This document shows, piece by piece, positions 8,421-19,191 of a stretch of 64,000 nt of DNA (the stretch's first letter is position 1; every line of letters begins with the position of its first letter). A program made the translations under genes and the position numbers. Under the pieces are notes generated by a model. That model had not been told where the DNA came from. It worked only from the letters and a program-made list of their open reading frames with translations, and did not search any database. The stretch is taken from the NCBI RefSeq assembly GCF_004570865.1, contig NZ_SPQS01000018.1, forward strand, positions 1 through 64,000, in the 5' to 3' direction. This DNA comes from Bradyrhizobium frederickii (GTDB taxonomy: Bacteria; Pseudomonadota; Alphaproteobacteria; Rhizobiales; Xanthobacteraceae).

Positions 8421-9685
8421 GTTCTCTCGTCGCGGCTGATGCGGGCCGCAGCTTGATCGGCGATGGCAGCGAGTGCGGCTTCCTCTAGGGGAAAATCCGC
8501 CGCAAGCCAAGCGTCCTCGGCGAGCGTCAACACATGTCCGAGCGCCGGTCCTTCAGGCAGTCCGCGGGCGATGAAGTCGGCGGCCTTCAGCGGAAATTTC
8601 GGCGCAGTCCAGCGCTGCGGCAGCTCGGCGAGCGCGCGCCAGCGCGGGGAGGCGACATCGCCGCCGCTCCGCGCCCAGCCCAGCAACACGCGATCGTGAT
8701 AGCGCTCGGCACCGAGCCGGTAGAGCAGCCGCCGCGCATTGGCGTCGTCCTTGGTGGCGAGGCGCCACCAGCGGTGTCCCATCGAATCCAGCGCCTTGGT
8801 CTCGGCATTGGACAGCCGCAGGCGCGCGGCGACGCGCTTGGCATCCTCGGTCACGGCGACGGTCAGCGCAGCGAGGCGCCGCGTGCTGCCGGCGGCGAGG
8901 CCGAGCTCGCGCTCGATCGCGATCATCGTCGCCAGCGGCCCGGTGTAGACGACGCCGCCGGCCAGCGTCTGCAGGAGGCCGCCCTCGGCCATAGCCAGCG
9001 CGGCCGCGGCTGCGCCCGATGCCACCAGGAGCTTCAGCATCTCCATCCGCACCCGCTCGGCCGAGAGGCTGGCAAGGCCGGCGCGGCCGCGGATGCAGGC
9101 GAGATAGCCCTCGCGGTCGGGATCGCCCGCGCCGAAAGCGGCGTGGATGCGGAAGAAGCGCAGGATGCGCAAATAGTCCTCGGCGATGCGCTGGTCGGGA
9201 TCGCCGATGAAGCGCACGCGGCGCGCTTTGGCATCCGCAATGCCGCCGACATAATCGTAGACGACGCCCTTTGCGTCGGCCGACAGGCCGTTCATGGTGA
9301 AGTCGCGCCGCTCGGCGTCCTTGACCCAGTCGCGGCCGAACGCGACCTTGGCCTTGCGGCCGAAGGTCTCGGTGTCCTCGCGCAGCGTCGTGACTTCATA
9401 GGGATGGCTGTCGATGACCAGCGTGACGGTGCCGTGATCGATGCCGGTCGGCACGCCCTTGATGCCGGCAGCCTTGGCGCGCCGGATCACCTCCTCCGGC
9501 CGCGCCGTGGTCGCGATGTCGATGTCGCCGGGCTTGAGGCCGAGCAGCGCGTTGCGCACCGCGCCGCCGACCACCCGCGCCTCCTCACCGTCGGCATTGA
9601 GCAATTGCAGGACGCGCGCGGTCCCGCCGGAGATCAGCCAGGGCGCATCGGCAAGGACCGGCGCGAGTAACGGCTCCGCGCTCAT
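8417..9685 (-). CDS. CCA tRNA nucleotidyltransferase / poly(A) polymerase family
   Basis: This 422-residue class II nucleotidyltransferase has the head-domain signature GGAVRNALLG and the metal-binding pair DID in GDIDIAT (about residues 40-58). It also has the RRDFTMNGL motif (near 128-136) and a C-terminal RNA-binding helical region (ILRFFRIHAAFG onward). In alphaproteobacteria this single enzyme normally adds or repairs the 3' CCA of tRNA. The poly(A) polymerase name is often attached because the families share a fold, and the sequence alone cannot separate the two activities. The gene overlaps the following permease by 4 bp and starts 10 bp after DUF6111. Confidence 0.92.
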   Translation of the reverse strand: MSAEPLLAPVLADAPWLISGGTARVLQLLNADGEEARVVGGAVRNALLGLKPGDIDIATTARPEEVIRRAKAAGIKGVPTGIDHGTVTLVIDSHPYEVTTLREDTETFGRKAKVAFGRDWVKDAERRDFTMNGLSADAKGVVYDYVGGIADAKARRVRFIGDPDQRIAEDYLRILRFFRIHAAFGAGDPDREGYLACIRGRAGLASLSAERVRMEMLKLLVASGAAAAALAMAEGGLLQTLAGGVVYTGPLATMIAIERELGLAAGSTRRLAALTVAVTEDAKRVAARLRLSNAETKALDSMGHRWWRLATKDDANARRLLYRLGAERYHDRVLLGWARSGGDVASPRWRALAELPQRWTAPKFPLKAADFIARGLPEGPALGHVLTLAEDAWLAADFPLEEAALAAIADQAAARISRDERT

Positions 9686-9695
9686 CGTGCTGCCC

Positions 9696-9959
9696 CTATT
9701 TTTCCACGCCCGGCACCAGCCGACCGTTCTCGATATGGGCGGGAATGTAGGTCGAATCCGGCGGCGCGCCAGAGAAGTGCGCCAGTCCGATCAGGCCGGC
9801 GATGACCAGCACGATCGCCGCCAGCGCAAGCCGCGCGACGATCGCGACCGGCCAGGACGAGCGAGCGAACAGGCCGGAGCGCGTGGCGGCCAGGAACAGC
9901 GCATAGACGGCAAAGGGAATGAGGAAGATTCCGATCTCGGTCAGAACCGGCCGGATCAT
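9696..9959 (-). CDS. DUF6111 family small membrane protein
   Basis: This 87-residue protein has two membrane helices (about 8-27 and 41-60) followed by a short polar tail with the conserved-looking PPDSTYIPAH. It matches the alphaproteobacterial DUF6111 family, which is almost always found between a NUDIX hydrolase and the CCA/poly(A) polymerase gene, as here. The start overlaps the stop of the NUDIX gene by 4 bp. No function is known; the conserved gene order suggests a link to the neighbours, but that is inference. Confidence 0.85.
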   Translation of the reverse strand: MIRPVLTEIGIFLIPFAVYALFLAATRSGLFARSSWPVAIVARLALAAIVLVIAGLIGLAHFSGAPPDSTYIPAHIENGRLVPGVEK

Positions 9960-10627
9960 GATGAATAGATCCGCTCATACAGCACACGCAGCATTCCGGC
10001 CGTGGCCCCCCAGATGTAGCGCTCCGCGAACGGCATCGCGTAATAGGACCGCTCTATGCCGCGGAATTCCTTGCTGTGCACCTGATGGTTCACCGGGTTC
10101 ATCAGAAAGGATAGCGGCACCTCGAAGGCGTCATCAACCTCGGAATGGTTGATGGTGAGCGAAAAGCCCGGCCGGACCTTGGCGACCGTCGGCAGGATCC
10201 GGAAGCCGAACGCGGTGCCGTAGAGATCGAGATAGCCGAGCGGCTCGACGAAGTCCCTGGACAGCCCGATCTCCTCCTCGGCCTCACGCAGGGCCGCGTC
10301 CAGCGGCGAGGCATCGGTCGCGTCGATCTTGCCGCCGGGAAAGGCAACCTGGCCGGCATGGTCGTTGAGATGCGCCGCGCGCTGCGTCAGCAGAATGGTC
10401 GGCTCGGGATGATCGACCACGGCGATCAGCACCGCCGCGGGGCGCACCGGCTGCTCGCGCGCGATGATCTCCAGCATCTTGTCGGTGCCGGGATCGCCCG
10501 AGGTGGGAATGATGTTGGGATCGTAGAGGCCGGCCGGCACGTCGAAGCCGAGCTTCGCCTTGGAGCGCGCGAAGAAATCCGCCGCACCGAGCGCAACCTG
10601 GTCGCTTTTCAGAATGGGCTTGTTCAA
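9956..10627 (-). CDS. CoA pyrophosphatase-like NUDIX hydrolase
   Basis: This 223-residue protein has the NudL/CoAse arrangement: an upstream strand segment AAVLIAVVDHPEPTILLTQRAAHLNDHAGQ, read as pieces around residues 65-95, in which LxxHxGQVAFPGG is the CoAse signature. The NUDIX box with LREAEEEIGL comes next. Family members hydrolyse coenzyme A and acyl-CoA to 3',5'-ADP and (acyl)phosphopantetheine and control CoA pools. The start overlaps the stop of the DUF1285 gene by 4 bp (ATGA). It shares the operon with DUF6111 and the CCA enzyme. The family call is firm; the physiological substrate is inferred. Confidence 0.9.
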   Translation of the reverse strand: MNKPILKSDQVALGAADFFARSKAKLGFDVPAGLYDPNIIPTSGDPGTDKMLEIIAREQPVRPAAVLIAVVDHPEPTILLTQRAAHLNDHAGQVAFPGGKIDATDASPLDAALREAEEEIGLSRDFVEPLGYLDLYGTAFGFRILPTVAKVRPGFSLTINHSEVDDAFEVPLSFLMNPVNHQVHSKEFRGIERSYYAMPFAERYIWGATAGMLRVLYERIYSS

Positions 10628-11235
10628 AGCGCGGCCCTCACCTGCTCCGCATCGGCCATGGCGAAGAATTCGCCCGCCGATTCGACCCCGAACATCGGCT
10701 GGCCATCGACCATCCGCTCCTCGCCCATGTCAACCAGATCGTAATAGAGCGCCCTCGTGACCTTGGCCCAGAGATCGGCACGGACATGCAAGTAAGGCGT
10801 CAGCCCGCCGTCCGCCGCCTGCTCGAAGCGCAGCCGGTGCGCGGCATCGCAGCTGACCCAGTCGTCGACATTGGTGCGGAAGCGCAGCACGCGATGGCCG
10901 CTCTCGCCGTCCTTCTGCATCTCGACCGCCATGAACGGCGCATCGTCGACGCGGATGCCGACCTTCTCCACCGGCGTGACCAGGAAATGTTTGTCGCCCT
11001 CGCGCTTGAGGATGGTCGAGAACAGCCGCACCAGCGCGGGACGCCCGATTGGCGTACCCAAGTAGAACCAAGTACCATCGGAGGCGATTCGGATGTCGAG
11101 ATCGCCGCAAAACGGCGGATTCCACAGGTGCACCGGCGGCAGGCCCTTCTTGCCGCCTTCGGCATTGGCAGCGTTCTTGGCGGCGGCAGTCAGCCCCTCG
11201 AGGCCGCGATCGGCGCTCTGCCCTTGGTTCGCCAT
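10624..11235 (-). CDS. DUF1285 domain protein
   Basis: This 203-residue cytoplasmic protein contains the DUF1285 core: PPVHLWNPPFCGDLDIRIA, then DGTWFYLGTPIGRPALVRLF, then LVTPVEKVGIRVDDAPF, ending with a conserved RADLWAKVTRALYYDLV. The structure of one family member shows two small beta domains, but no activity is established. The open frame runs far upstream (to about 12009), opposite the MoxR gene, and that part is a shadow. The ATG at 11235 begins the family homology and has a weak AGGG upstream. It is the first gene of the five-gene operon and is divergent from moxR with a 256-bp shared promoter region. Confidence 0.88.
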   Translation of the reverse strand: MANQGQSADRGLEGLTAAAKNAANAEGGKKGLPPVHLWNPPFCGDLDIRIASDGTWFYLGTPIGRPALVRLFSTILKREGDKHFLVTPVEKVGIRVDDAPFMAVEMQKDGESGHRVLRFRTNVDDWVSCDAAHRLRFEQAADGGLTPYLHVRADLWAKVTRALYYDLVDMGEERMVDGQPMFGVESAGEFFAMADAEQVRAAL

Positions 11236-11491
11236 GGTTTGCCCTGACTTTGTCCTTGGCACGATTGGTGCAGGTCTACGTTGTACTCGGGTGCACGGTT
11301 CCATCCGGAATGTCCCGGTGTGGAGGTCGCCACTTCGTGATGCCGTACATAACCCGAAGCCGATAAGGTGGGGATAGGTTAATTCAACGAATACATGGCC
11401 TTCCTGCAAGCCTAGCATGGGCCCATGATTTGACGCGATGCGATGCCATGACGGCCCAGGCGAGCCGCCTGGCGGCTGAAGGAGCGAGCGG

Positions 11492-12490
11492 ATGGCGGAG
11501 AGTGTCGAGAAACTCGAGGACGGGATCGTTCGCTCGGCCGAGCAGGTGTCGAGCCAGATTCGCGCCGCGAAGGATGCGATCGCGTCCGTCATCTTCGGCC
11601 AGGATCGCGTGATCGAAAACACGCTGGTCACCATCCTCTCCGGCGGCCATGCGCTCTTGATCGGCGTGCCCGGCCTTGCCAAGACCAAGCTGGTCGAGAC
11701 GCTCGGCATCACGCTCGGCCTCGATGCCAAGCGCATCCAGTTCACGCCCGATCTGATGCCGTCGGACATTCTCGGCGCCGAGGTGCTGGACGAGAGCACC
11801 ACGGGCAAGCGCGCCTTCCGCTTCATTTCGGGTCCGGTGTTCGCGCAGCTCCTGATGGCCGACGAGATCAACCGCGCCAGCCCGCGCACGCAGTCGGCGC
11901 TGCTGCAGGCGATGCAGGAGCAGCACATCACCGTCGCCGGCGCGCGCCACGACCTGCCAAAACCCTTCCACGTGCTGGCGACGCAAAACCCGCTGGAGCA
12001 GGAAGGCACCTATCCGCTGCCCGAAGCGCAGCTCGACCGCTTCCTGATGGAGATCGACGTCGACTATCCCGACCGTGACGCCGAACGCCGCATCCTGTTC
12101 GAGACCACCGGCGCCGAGGAAACGCTGGCGAGGGGATCGATGACCGCGGACGCGCTGATCACCGCGCAGCGGCTGATCCGGCGCCTGCCGGTCGGCGATT
12201 CCGTCGTGGAGGCGATCCTGTCGCTGGTGCGCGCGGCCCGTCCGGGTCCGGACGCCGGCGAAGCCGGCAAGTTCATCGCCTGGGGCCCCGGCCCGCGCGC
12301 CAGCCAATCCCTGATGCTGGCGGTGCGCGCGCGTGCGCTGATCGACGGCCGTCTGGCGCCGTCGGTCGACGACGTGCTCGATCTCGCCGAGCCCGTGCTG
12401 AAGCACCGCATGGCGCTGACGTTCCAGGCACGCGCCGAAGGTCGCACGATTCCGGACGTGATCCGGCAATTGAAGACACGGATCGGTTGA
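11492..12490 (+). CDS. MoxR-family AAA+ ATPase
   Basis: This 332-residue protein has an AAA_3 ATPase core. Walker A is GVPGLAKTK (about 58-66), Walker B is LLMADEINRA (about 120-128, catalytic Asp-Glu), sensor 1 is around FHVLATQNPLEQEGTYPLPEAQLDRF, and the C-terminal lid has the arginine-rich segment. MoxR proteins act as chaperone-like ATPases, usually together with von Willebrand factor A proteins, to insert cofactors or mature complexes. The next gene (DUF58) starts at the stop codon (TGATG), and two large membrane proteins follow, which makes a typical MoxR-DUF58 cluster. A start a few codons either side cannot be excluded. Confidence 0.95.
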   Translation: MAESVEKLEDGIVRSAEQVSSQIRAAKDAIASVIFGQDRVIENTLVTILSGGHALLIGVPGLAKTKLVETLGITLGLDAKRIQFTPDLMPSDILGAEVLDESTTGKRAFRFISGPVFAQLLMADEINRASPRTQSALLQAMQEQHITVAGARHDLPKPFHVLATQNPLEQEGTYPLPEAQLDRFLMEIDVDYPDRDAERRILFETTGAEETLARGSMTADALITAQRLIRRLPVGDSVVEAILSLVRAARPGPDAGEAGKFIAWGPGPRASQSLMLAVRARALIDGRLAPSVDDVLDLAEPVLKHRMALTFQARAEGRTIPDVIRQLKTRIG

Positions 12491-13434
12491 TGGCAGCGGA
12501 GAACGGGCACACGGCCAGGGAGGTCCTCGCGATCCGACGTGCCGATGGCGAAAGCCGCACGCTCGCAGCTTCCTTGCCGCGCCTCGTGCTTGAAGCCCGC
12601 CGTATCGCCGCCAACGTCATCCACGGCCTGCACGGCAGGCGCCGCGCCGGCTCCGGCGAAAATTTCTGGCAATACCGCCGTTTCGTCTCCGGCGAGCCGT
12701 CGCAGAATGTCGACTGGCGGCGCTCGGCGCGCGACGACCATCTCTATGTCCGCGAGCTCGAATGGGAAGCCTCGCACACGGTCTGGATCTGGCCCGACCG
12801 CTCGCCCTCGATGGCGTTCGCCTCGAAGACCGCGCGCGAGTCCAAGCTCGAACGGACGCTGATCGTCGCCTTCGCGCTGGCCGAGCTCCTGGTCTCCGGC
12901 GGCGAACGCGTCGGGATTCCCGGGCTGATGGCGCCGACGGCGAGCCGCAGCGTCATCGACAAGATGGCGCAGGCGATGCTGCATGACGATGCCGATCGGC
13001 TCAGCCTGCCGCCGTCCTTCGTGCCTGCCGCGCTCGCCGAGACGATCGTGCTGTCGGATTTCTGGTCGCCGATCGCCGAGATCAGGACGACACTCGCGGG
13101 GCTGTCCGGCTCCGGGGCGCACGGCACGCTGGTGCAGGTCGTCGATCCCGCCGAAGAATCGTTCCCCTATTCCGGCCGGGTCGAGTTCGTCGAGCCCGAA
13201 GGGTTCGGCGTGATCACCGCCGGCCGCGCCGAGAGCTGGGCGCAGGATTACACCACGCGGCTCGCGCTGCACCGCGACCAGATCCGCGCCGAGACCAAGA
13301 AGCTCGACTGGCTGTTCACGACGCACGCCACCGACCGCTCCGCCGCCGAGCTCTTGCTGTTCCTGCATGCCGGCATGCAGGTGAGCAAGTCGGGCGCCCG
13401 CACCACGACCATCAAGGCGGGGCCGGCCGCATGA
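12490..13434 (+). CDS. DUF58 domain protein
   Basis: This 314-residue protein carries the DUF58 signature RRFVSGEPSQNVDWRRSARDD, read around residues 62-82, in which DWRxSAR is the family hallmark. It is followed by LYVRELEWE and a VWA-like C-terminal half (PDRSPSMAF with a degenerate metal site, then LVSGGERVGI). DUF58 proteins are constant partners of MoxR ATPases and are thought to be their client or adaptor. The ATG overlaps the moxR stop by 1 bp, and its own stop overlaps the next start (ATGA), so the genes are translationally coupled. No membrane helix is evident. Confidence 0.92.
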   Translation: MAAENGHTAREVLAIRRADGESRTLAASLPRLVLEARRIAANVIHGLHGRRRAGSGENFWQYRRFVSGEPSQNVDWRRSARDDHLYVRELEWEASHTVWIWPDRSPSMAFASKTARESKLERTLIVAFALAELLVSGGERVGIPGLMAPTASRSVIDKMAQAMLHDDADRLSLPPSFVPAALAETIVLSDFWSPIAEIRTTLAGLSGSGAHGTLVQVVDPAEESFPYSGRVEFVEPEGFGVITAGRAESWAQDYTTRLALHRDQIRAETKKLDWLFTTHATDRSAAELLLFLHAGMQVSKSGARTTTIKAGPAA

Positions 13435-16235
13435 TGGGACTGCCGCTCGCCTTCACCGAACCGCTGCTCCTGATCGGCCTCGTCAGCCTTCCGGTGCTGT
13501 GGTGGCTGCTGCGCGTGATGCCGCCGCGGCCGCGCCGCATCGAGTTTCCGCCGACCCGCCTGTTGTTCGACATCGCCCCGCGCGAGGAGACACCCTCGCG
13601 GACGCCATGGTGGCTGACCGCGCTGCGGCTGCTTGCGGCAGCGCTGGTGATCTTCGCCGCCGCCGGCCCGATCTGGAATCCGCAAACCGGCCTCGCCGGC
13701 AGCAAGGCGCCGCTGATGATCATGTTCGACGACGGCTGGAGCGCCGCATCGCACTGGGATGTCAGGATCAGGGCCGCCGACGAGCTGATCGCCAATGCCG
13801 ACAACGACCGCCGCGCCATCGCGCTGGTGCCGCTGTCCGAGCCGAACCGCGACATCACCTTGATGCCGGCGGGCGCCGCGCGCGTCGCGCTGCGCCAGCT
13901 CGCGCCAAAGCCCTATTCGATCGACCGCGTCGACACGCTCGCCGCGGTCGACCGCTTCCTGAAAGCCACCGGCGATTGCGAGATCGCCTGGCTGTCGGAT
14001 GGCGTCGACACCGGCCGCGGCGAGGAATTCGTGGCCGACCTCGGCAAGACCATCGGCGAGCGCAGCCTGACCATCTTCGAAGGCGGCACCTCCTCGCCGC
14101 TGGCGCTGGTCGCGGCCGAGAACGCCGCCGCGAAGATGACGGTGAAGGTGCTGCGCACCGACAGCGGCATCGCGGTCGGCACCGTGCGCGCGCTCGACCA
14201 GAAAGCCTCGCCGATCGGCGAAGCGCGGTTCTCGTTCGGCCCGCAGGACAAGGAGACCGACGCCGCGTTCGATCTGCCGGTCGAGCTGCGCAACGACATC
14301 AATCGCCTCGAGATCTCGGGCGAGCGCTCCGCCGGCGCGGTGCAGCTGCTCGACAAGCGCTGGCGCCGCCGCGCCATCGGCATCGTCTCGGGCTCGACCA
14401 GCGAGACCGCGCAGCCGCTGCTGGCGCCGACCTTCTACCTCACCCGCGCGCTGGCGCCGTTCGCCGACGTCAGGCTCGCCGACAAGGGCTCGCCGCAGCA
14501 GGGCATCACACAATTCTTGGACCAGAAGCTGCCGATGATCATCCTCGCCGATGTCGGCACCATCGCGCCGGAGCTGCGCGAGCGCATCAACGCCTGGATC
14601 GACCAGGGCGGCGTCTTGGTGCGGTTCGCAGGTCCAAGGCTGGCGCAGGCCGAGGACGACCTCGTGCCGGTCAAGCTGCGCAAGGGCGGCCGCACGCTCG
14701 GCGGCAGCCTGACCTGGGAGAAACCGCAGCATCTTGCGACCTTCGCGGCCGATGGCCCGTTTGCCGGCGTCGCGGTGCCGAAGGACGTCACCGTCAGCCG
14801 CCAGGTGCTGGCCGAGCCCGACGCGGTGCTCGCCACCAGGAGCTGGGCCTCGCTCGAAGACGGCACGCCGCTGGTCACCGGCGAGCATCGCGGCAAGGGG
14901 CTGGTCAGCCTGTTCCACGTCAGCGCCGACATGCGCTGGTCGGACTTGCCGATGTCGGGCACTTTCGTCGAAATGCTGCGGCGGGTGGTCGACATGTCCG
15001 GCTACACGTCCAAGCCCGGCGCCGGAATTGCCGGCGAAGCGACCACCGAGACGGTGGCGCCGCTGCACATCCTCGACGGCTTCGGCGCCTTCGGCCCGCC
15101 GCCGGCGACCGCAAAGCCGCTGCCCGCGGATTACCGCGACCGCGCCACATCAGATCATCCGCCGGGCTTCTACGGCCCGGCCGAAGGACCGCTCGCCGTG
15201 AACACGCTTGCTAGCGCCGACCGCATCGCGGCCCTCAACACCGCGAGCCTGCGCGCCCGGCACGCCGCCTACACCAATGCCGAGCCGCGCGACCTGCGCG
15301 GCTGGCTGCTGTCGACGGCGCTCGCGCTGTTCCTGATCGACGCCCTCATCGTCGCGGTGCTCGGCGGCGGGATCGCCGCGCTGCTGCGCCGCCGCGCCGC
15401 GCCCGCCATGATCGTCCTCGGCCTGCTGCTCACTTCGCTCGCGCCGACGCCATCACGCGCCGACGGCGCCACGGACGATTTCGCGATGAAAGCGACGGCG
15501 CAAACCCGCCTCGCCTATGTCGTCACAGGCAATGCCGACGTCGATTCCATCGTCAAGGCGGGGATGAACGGGCTGACGCTGTTCCTGGCCCAGCGCACCG
15601 CGCTCGAGGCCGGCGATCCCGTCGGCATCGATCCCGCGCGCGACGAGCTCGCTTTCTTCCCGCTGATCTACTGGCCGATCGTGCCGGGCGCGCGCAAGCC
15701 GCCGCAGGATGCCATCAATAAGATCGACGCCTATATGAAGCAGGGCGGCACCGTGCTGTTCGACACCCGCGACGCGATCGAAGCGCCGCCCGGCGCGAAC
15801 GGCGCGGCGCAGACCCCCGCCATGCAGACGCTGCGCGAGATCCTGTCCTCGCTCGACGTGCCCGAGCTCGAGCCGGTGCCGCGCGAGCACGTGCTGACCA
15901 AGACCTTCTATCTGCTGCGCGACTTCCCCGGCCGCTTCGTCACCGGCCAGACCTGGGTCGAGACCCTGCCGCGCGACGAGGACGAGGACAGCGCGCAGCG
16001 ACCGGCGCGCGGCGGCGACGGTGTCTCGCCGATCATCATCACCTCGAACGACCTTGCCGGCGCCTGGGCGGTGCGGCCCGACGGCCAAGCCATGCTGCCG
16101 GTGGCGGGCGGCGACACCCGCCAGCGCGAATTCGCCTACCGCGCCGGCGCCAACATCGTGATGTACACCCTGACCGGCAACTACAAGGCCGACCAGGTGC
16201 ACGCACCGGCCCTGATCGAACGGTTGGGGCAGTGA
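13431..16235 (+). CDS. Large membrane protein with BatA N-terminus and DUF4159 domain
   Basis: This 934-residue protein begins with an aerotolerance-regulator (BatA/DUF1550-type) N-terminus containing two membrane helices (about 6-27 and 55-77, the latter followed by GPIWNPQTG). An extracytoplasmic VWA-like region follows (MIMFDDGWSAASHWD), then a Rossmann-like middle, then two helices near 620-680. A C-terminal DUF4159 domain (about 690-930) has a GATase-like fold (YWPIVPGARKPP; YMKQGGTVLFDTRD; TFYLLRDFPGRF). DUF4159 proteins accompany MoxR/DUF58 in many alphaproteobacteria and are assumed to form an envelope complex with them. The start overlaps the DUF58 stop by 4 bp. A palindromic repeat separates it from the next gene. 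Confidence 0.88.
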   Translation: MMGLPLAFTEPLLLIGLVSLPVLWWLLRVMPPRPRRIEFPPTRLLFDIAPREETPSRTPWWLTALRLLAAALVIFAAAGPIWNPQTGLAGSKAPLMIMFDDGWSAASHWDVRIRAADELIANADNDRRAIALVPLSEPNRDITLMPAGAARVALRQLAPKPYSIDRVDTLAAVDRFLKATGDCEIAWLSDGVDTGRGEEFVADLGKTIGERSLTIFEGGTSSPLALVAAENAAAKMTVKVLRTDSGIAVGTVRALDQKASPIGEARFSFGPQDKETDAAFDLPVELRNDINRLEISGERSAGAVQLLDKRWRRRAIGIVSGSTSETAQPLLAPTFYLTRALAPFADVRLADKGSPQQGITQFLDQKLPMIILADVGTIAPELRERINAWIDQGGVLVRFAGPRLAQAEDDLVPVKLRKGGRTLGGSLTWEKPQHLATFAADGPFAGVAVPKDVTVSRQVLAEPDAVLATRSWASLEDGTPLVTGEHRGKGLVSLFHVSADMRWSDLPMSGTFVEMLRRVVDMSGYTSKPGAGIAGEATTETVAPLHILDGFGAFGPPPATAKPLPADYRDRATSDHPPGFYGPAEGPLAVNTLASADRIAALNTASLRARHAAYTNAEPRDLRGWLLSTALALFLIDALIVAVLGGGIAALLRRRAAPAMIVLGLLLTSLAPTPSRADGATDDFAMKATAQTRLAYVVTGNADVDSIVKAGMNGLTLFLAQRTALEAGDPVGIDPARDELAFFPLIYWPIVPGARKPPQDAINKIDAYMKQGGTVLFDTRDAIEAPPGANGAAQTPAMQTLREILSSLDVPELEPVPREHVLTKTFYLLRDFPGRFVTGQTWVETLPRDEDEDSAQRPARGGDGVSPIIITSNDLAGAWAVRPDGQAMLPVAGGDTRQREFAYRAGANIVMYTLTGNYKADQVHAPALIERLGQ

Positions 16236-16410
16236 TGCGGTTCTTGAAACCCGACACCTGCCAAAACGAAGCCGTCATGGCCGGGCATAGCCGCCCGAAG
16301 GACGGCGTCGCTTCGCTCGCCTACGTCCCGGCCATCCACGCCTCGCCACGAGGCGCGAAGAACGTGGATGCCCGGGTCAAGCCCGGGCATGACGAGGATA
16401 GGCTTGCGCC

Positions 16411-16414
<4 letters not shown>
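16235..16414 (+). other. Possible 59-codon coupling frame containing a palindromic repeat
   Basis: An ATG overlaps the DUF4159 stop by 1 bp (TGATG), and the frame ends with a TGA that overlaps the next ATG by 4 bp (ATGA). Its second half is encoded by a dispersed palindromic repeat (16274-16393) and gives the low-complexity end DARVKPGHDE. I do not think that the peptide is functional. The frame may let ribosomes cross the repeat and preserve coupling between the flanking genes. Confidence 0.3.
16274..16393. repeat. Dispersed palindromic repeat inside the MoxR operon
   Basis: The ends are inverted (gtcatggccgggcat at the left; atgcccgggcatgac near the right), with an internal cg-rich inverted segment. 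It resembles REP-like elements and lies between two co-directional genes of one operon. Confidence 0.75.
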
Positions 16415-18474
<2,060 letters not shown>

Positions 18475-18558
18475 ACGCTCCGTTGCTCGAACGCCACATC
18501 GGCCTGCCACGCGTGCTGGGCGGGTTGGAGTGCCGTTGACATCCGCTGACGATTAGAG

Positions 18559-18579
18559 CGATGTTATATTGTAACATCG
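18559..18579. promoter_or_regulatory. Candidate Zur box upstream of the DUF2946-TonB receptor pair
   Basis: An interrupted palindrome has arms CGATGTTA and TAACATCG around a 5-bp centre. The inner 17 bp differ at one position from the enterobacterial Zur consensus ATGTTATANTATAACAT, as I recall it. It lies 49 bp before the preferred start of the DUF2946 gene, a usual place for a repressor site. The assignment to Zur is inference from motif similarity and from the ZnuD-like gene downstream. Confidence 0.6.
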
Positions 18580-18628
18580 CGACGCCCTAGGGACTTGGCG
18601 CCTCGCGGTGTTGGGGGTGGCATTTCCG

Positions 18629-19045
18629 ATGAAGTGGTTCCGGTCGAATATCAGGCACGGTGCCCGGCTCGCGTTGCTCGCGATGCTGGTGCAGTTCGCG
18701 CTGACGTTTGGCCACAGTCATTGGTTTGCCCAGGCCGCACCGTTGGCCCAGGCCACGCTCCACCAGACCGACGGCCCCAAAGACAGTGCCAAGGACCAAG
18801 CTGCGGGCGACCGCGCGGCGGTTCACAAGCAATCGCCCTCAAGCCCCGATCGCGAGCAGCCGGGCGAGGACAATTGCGCGATCTGCGCCGTGGTCGCGAT
18901 GGCAGGCACGATCCTGTTCGCGACGCCGCCTCTGTTGCAGCTGCCGCAGGCGATCGACCTGCTCTACCGCACCACCGATGCCGAATTCCTCCATCTGAAA
19001 TCGGCCGCCACGGCGTTCCAGCCGCGCGCCCCTCCCGCGTCCTGA
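18629..19045 (+). CDS. DUF2946 family protein, companion of a TonB receptor
   Basis: This 138-residue protein is read from the ATG at 18629; a GTG at 18608 is an in-frame alternative with seven more codons. It has an N-terminal membrane/signal helix (ARLALLAMLVQFALTFGHSHW) and a hydrophilic His/Asp/Glu-containing middle. A CxxC motif (DNCAICAVVAMAG) then starts a second hydrophobic helix. DUF2946 proteins often sit next to metal-related TonB receptors. The His-x-His and Cys-x-x-Cys suggest metal contact, which is inference. A Zur-like palindrome precedes it and a ZnuD-like receptor follows after about 150 bp. Confidence 0.8.
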   Translation: MKWFRSNIRHGARLALLAMLVQFALTFGHSHWFAQAAPLAQATLHQTDGPKDSAKDQAAGDRAAVHKQSPSSPDREQPGEDNCAICAVVAMAGTILFATPPLLQLPQAIDLLYRTTDAEFLHLKSAATAFQPRAPPAS

Positions 19046-19191
19046 CTCCCGACACCACTTGATCACGCCGCCCCTCGCCGCTTTCAGGCGATCGGCCGGA
19101 AAAAGTTGAAGTCGAATTCCGTCGCACCGCGACGGCAGGCCGCCTCCGATAGCAAACCATCATGCGGACGGGCCTGACTGGAATCAGGACA

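Noticed and set aside
11384..12469. Minus-strand frame across moxR, including an N-terminal extension of the DUF1285 gene
   Set aside because: The moxR product on the other strand has full AAA+ motifs; DUF1285 homology starts only at 11235.
13248..15068. 600-codon minus-strand open frame opposite the DUF58/DUF4159 genes
   Set aside because: No recognisable domain, extreme His/Arg/Asp/Gly composition, and it overlaps coupled genes on the other strand.
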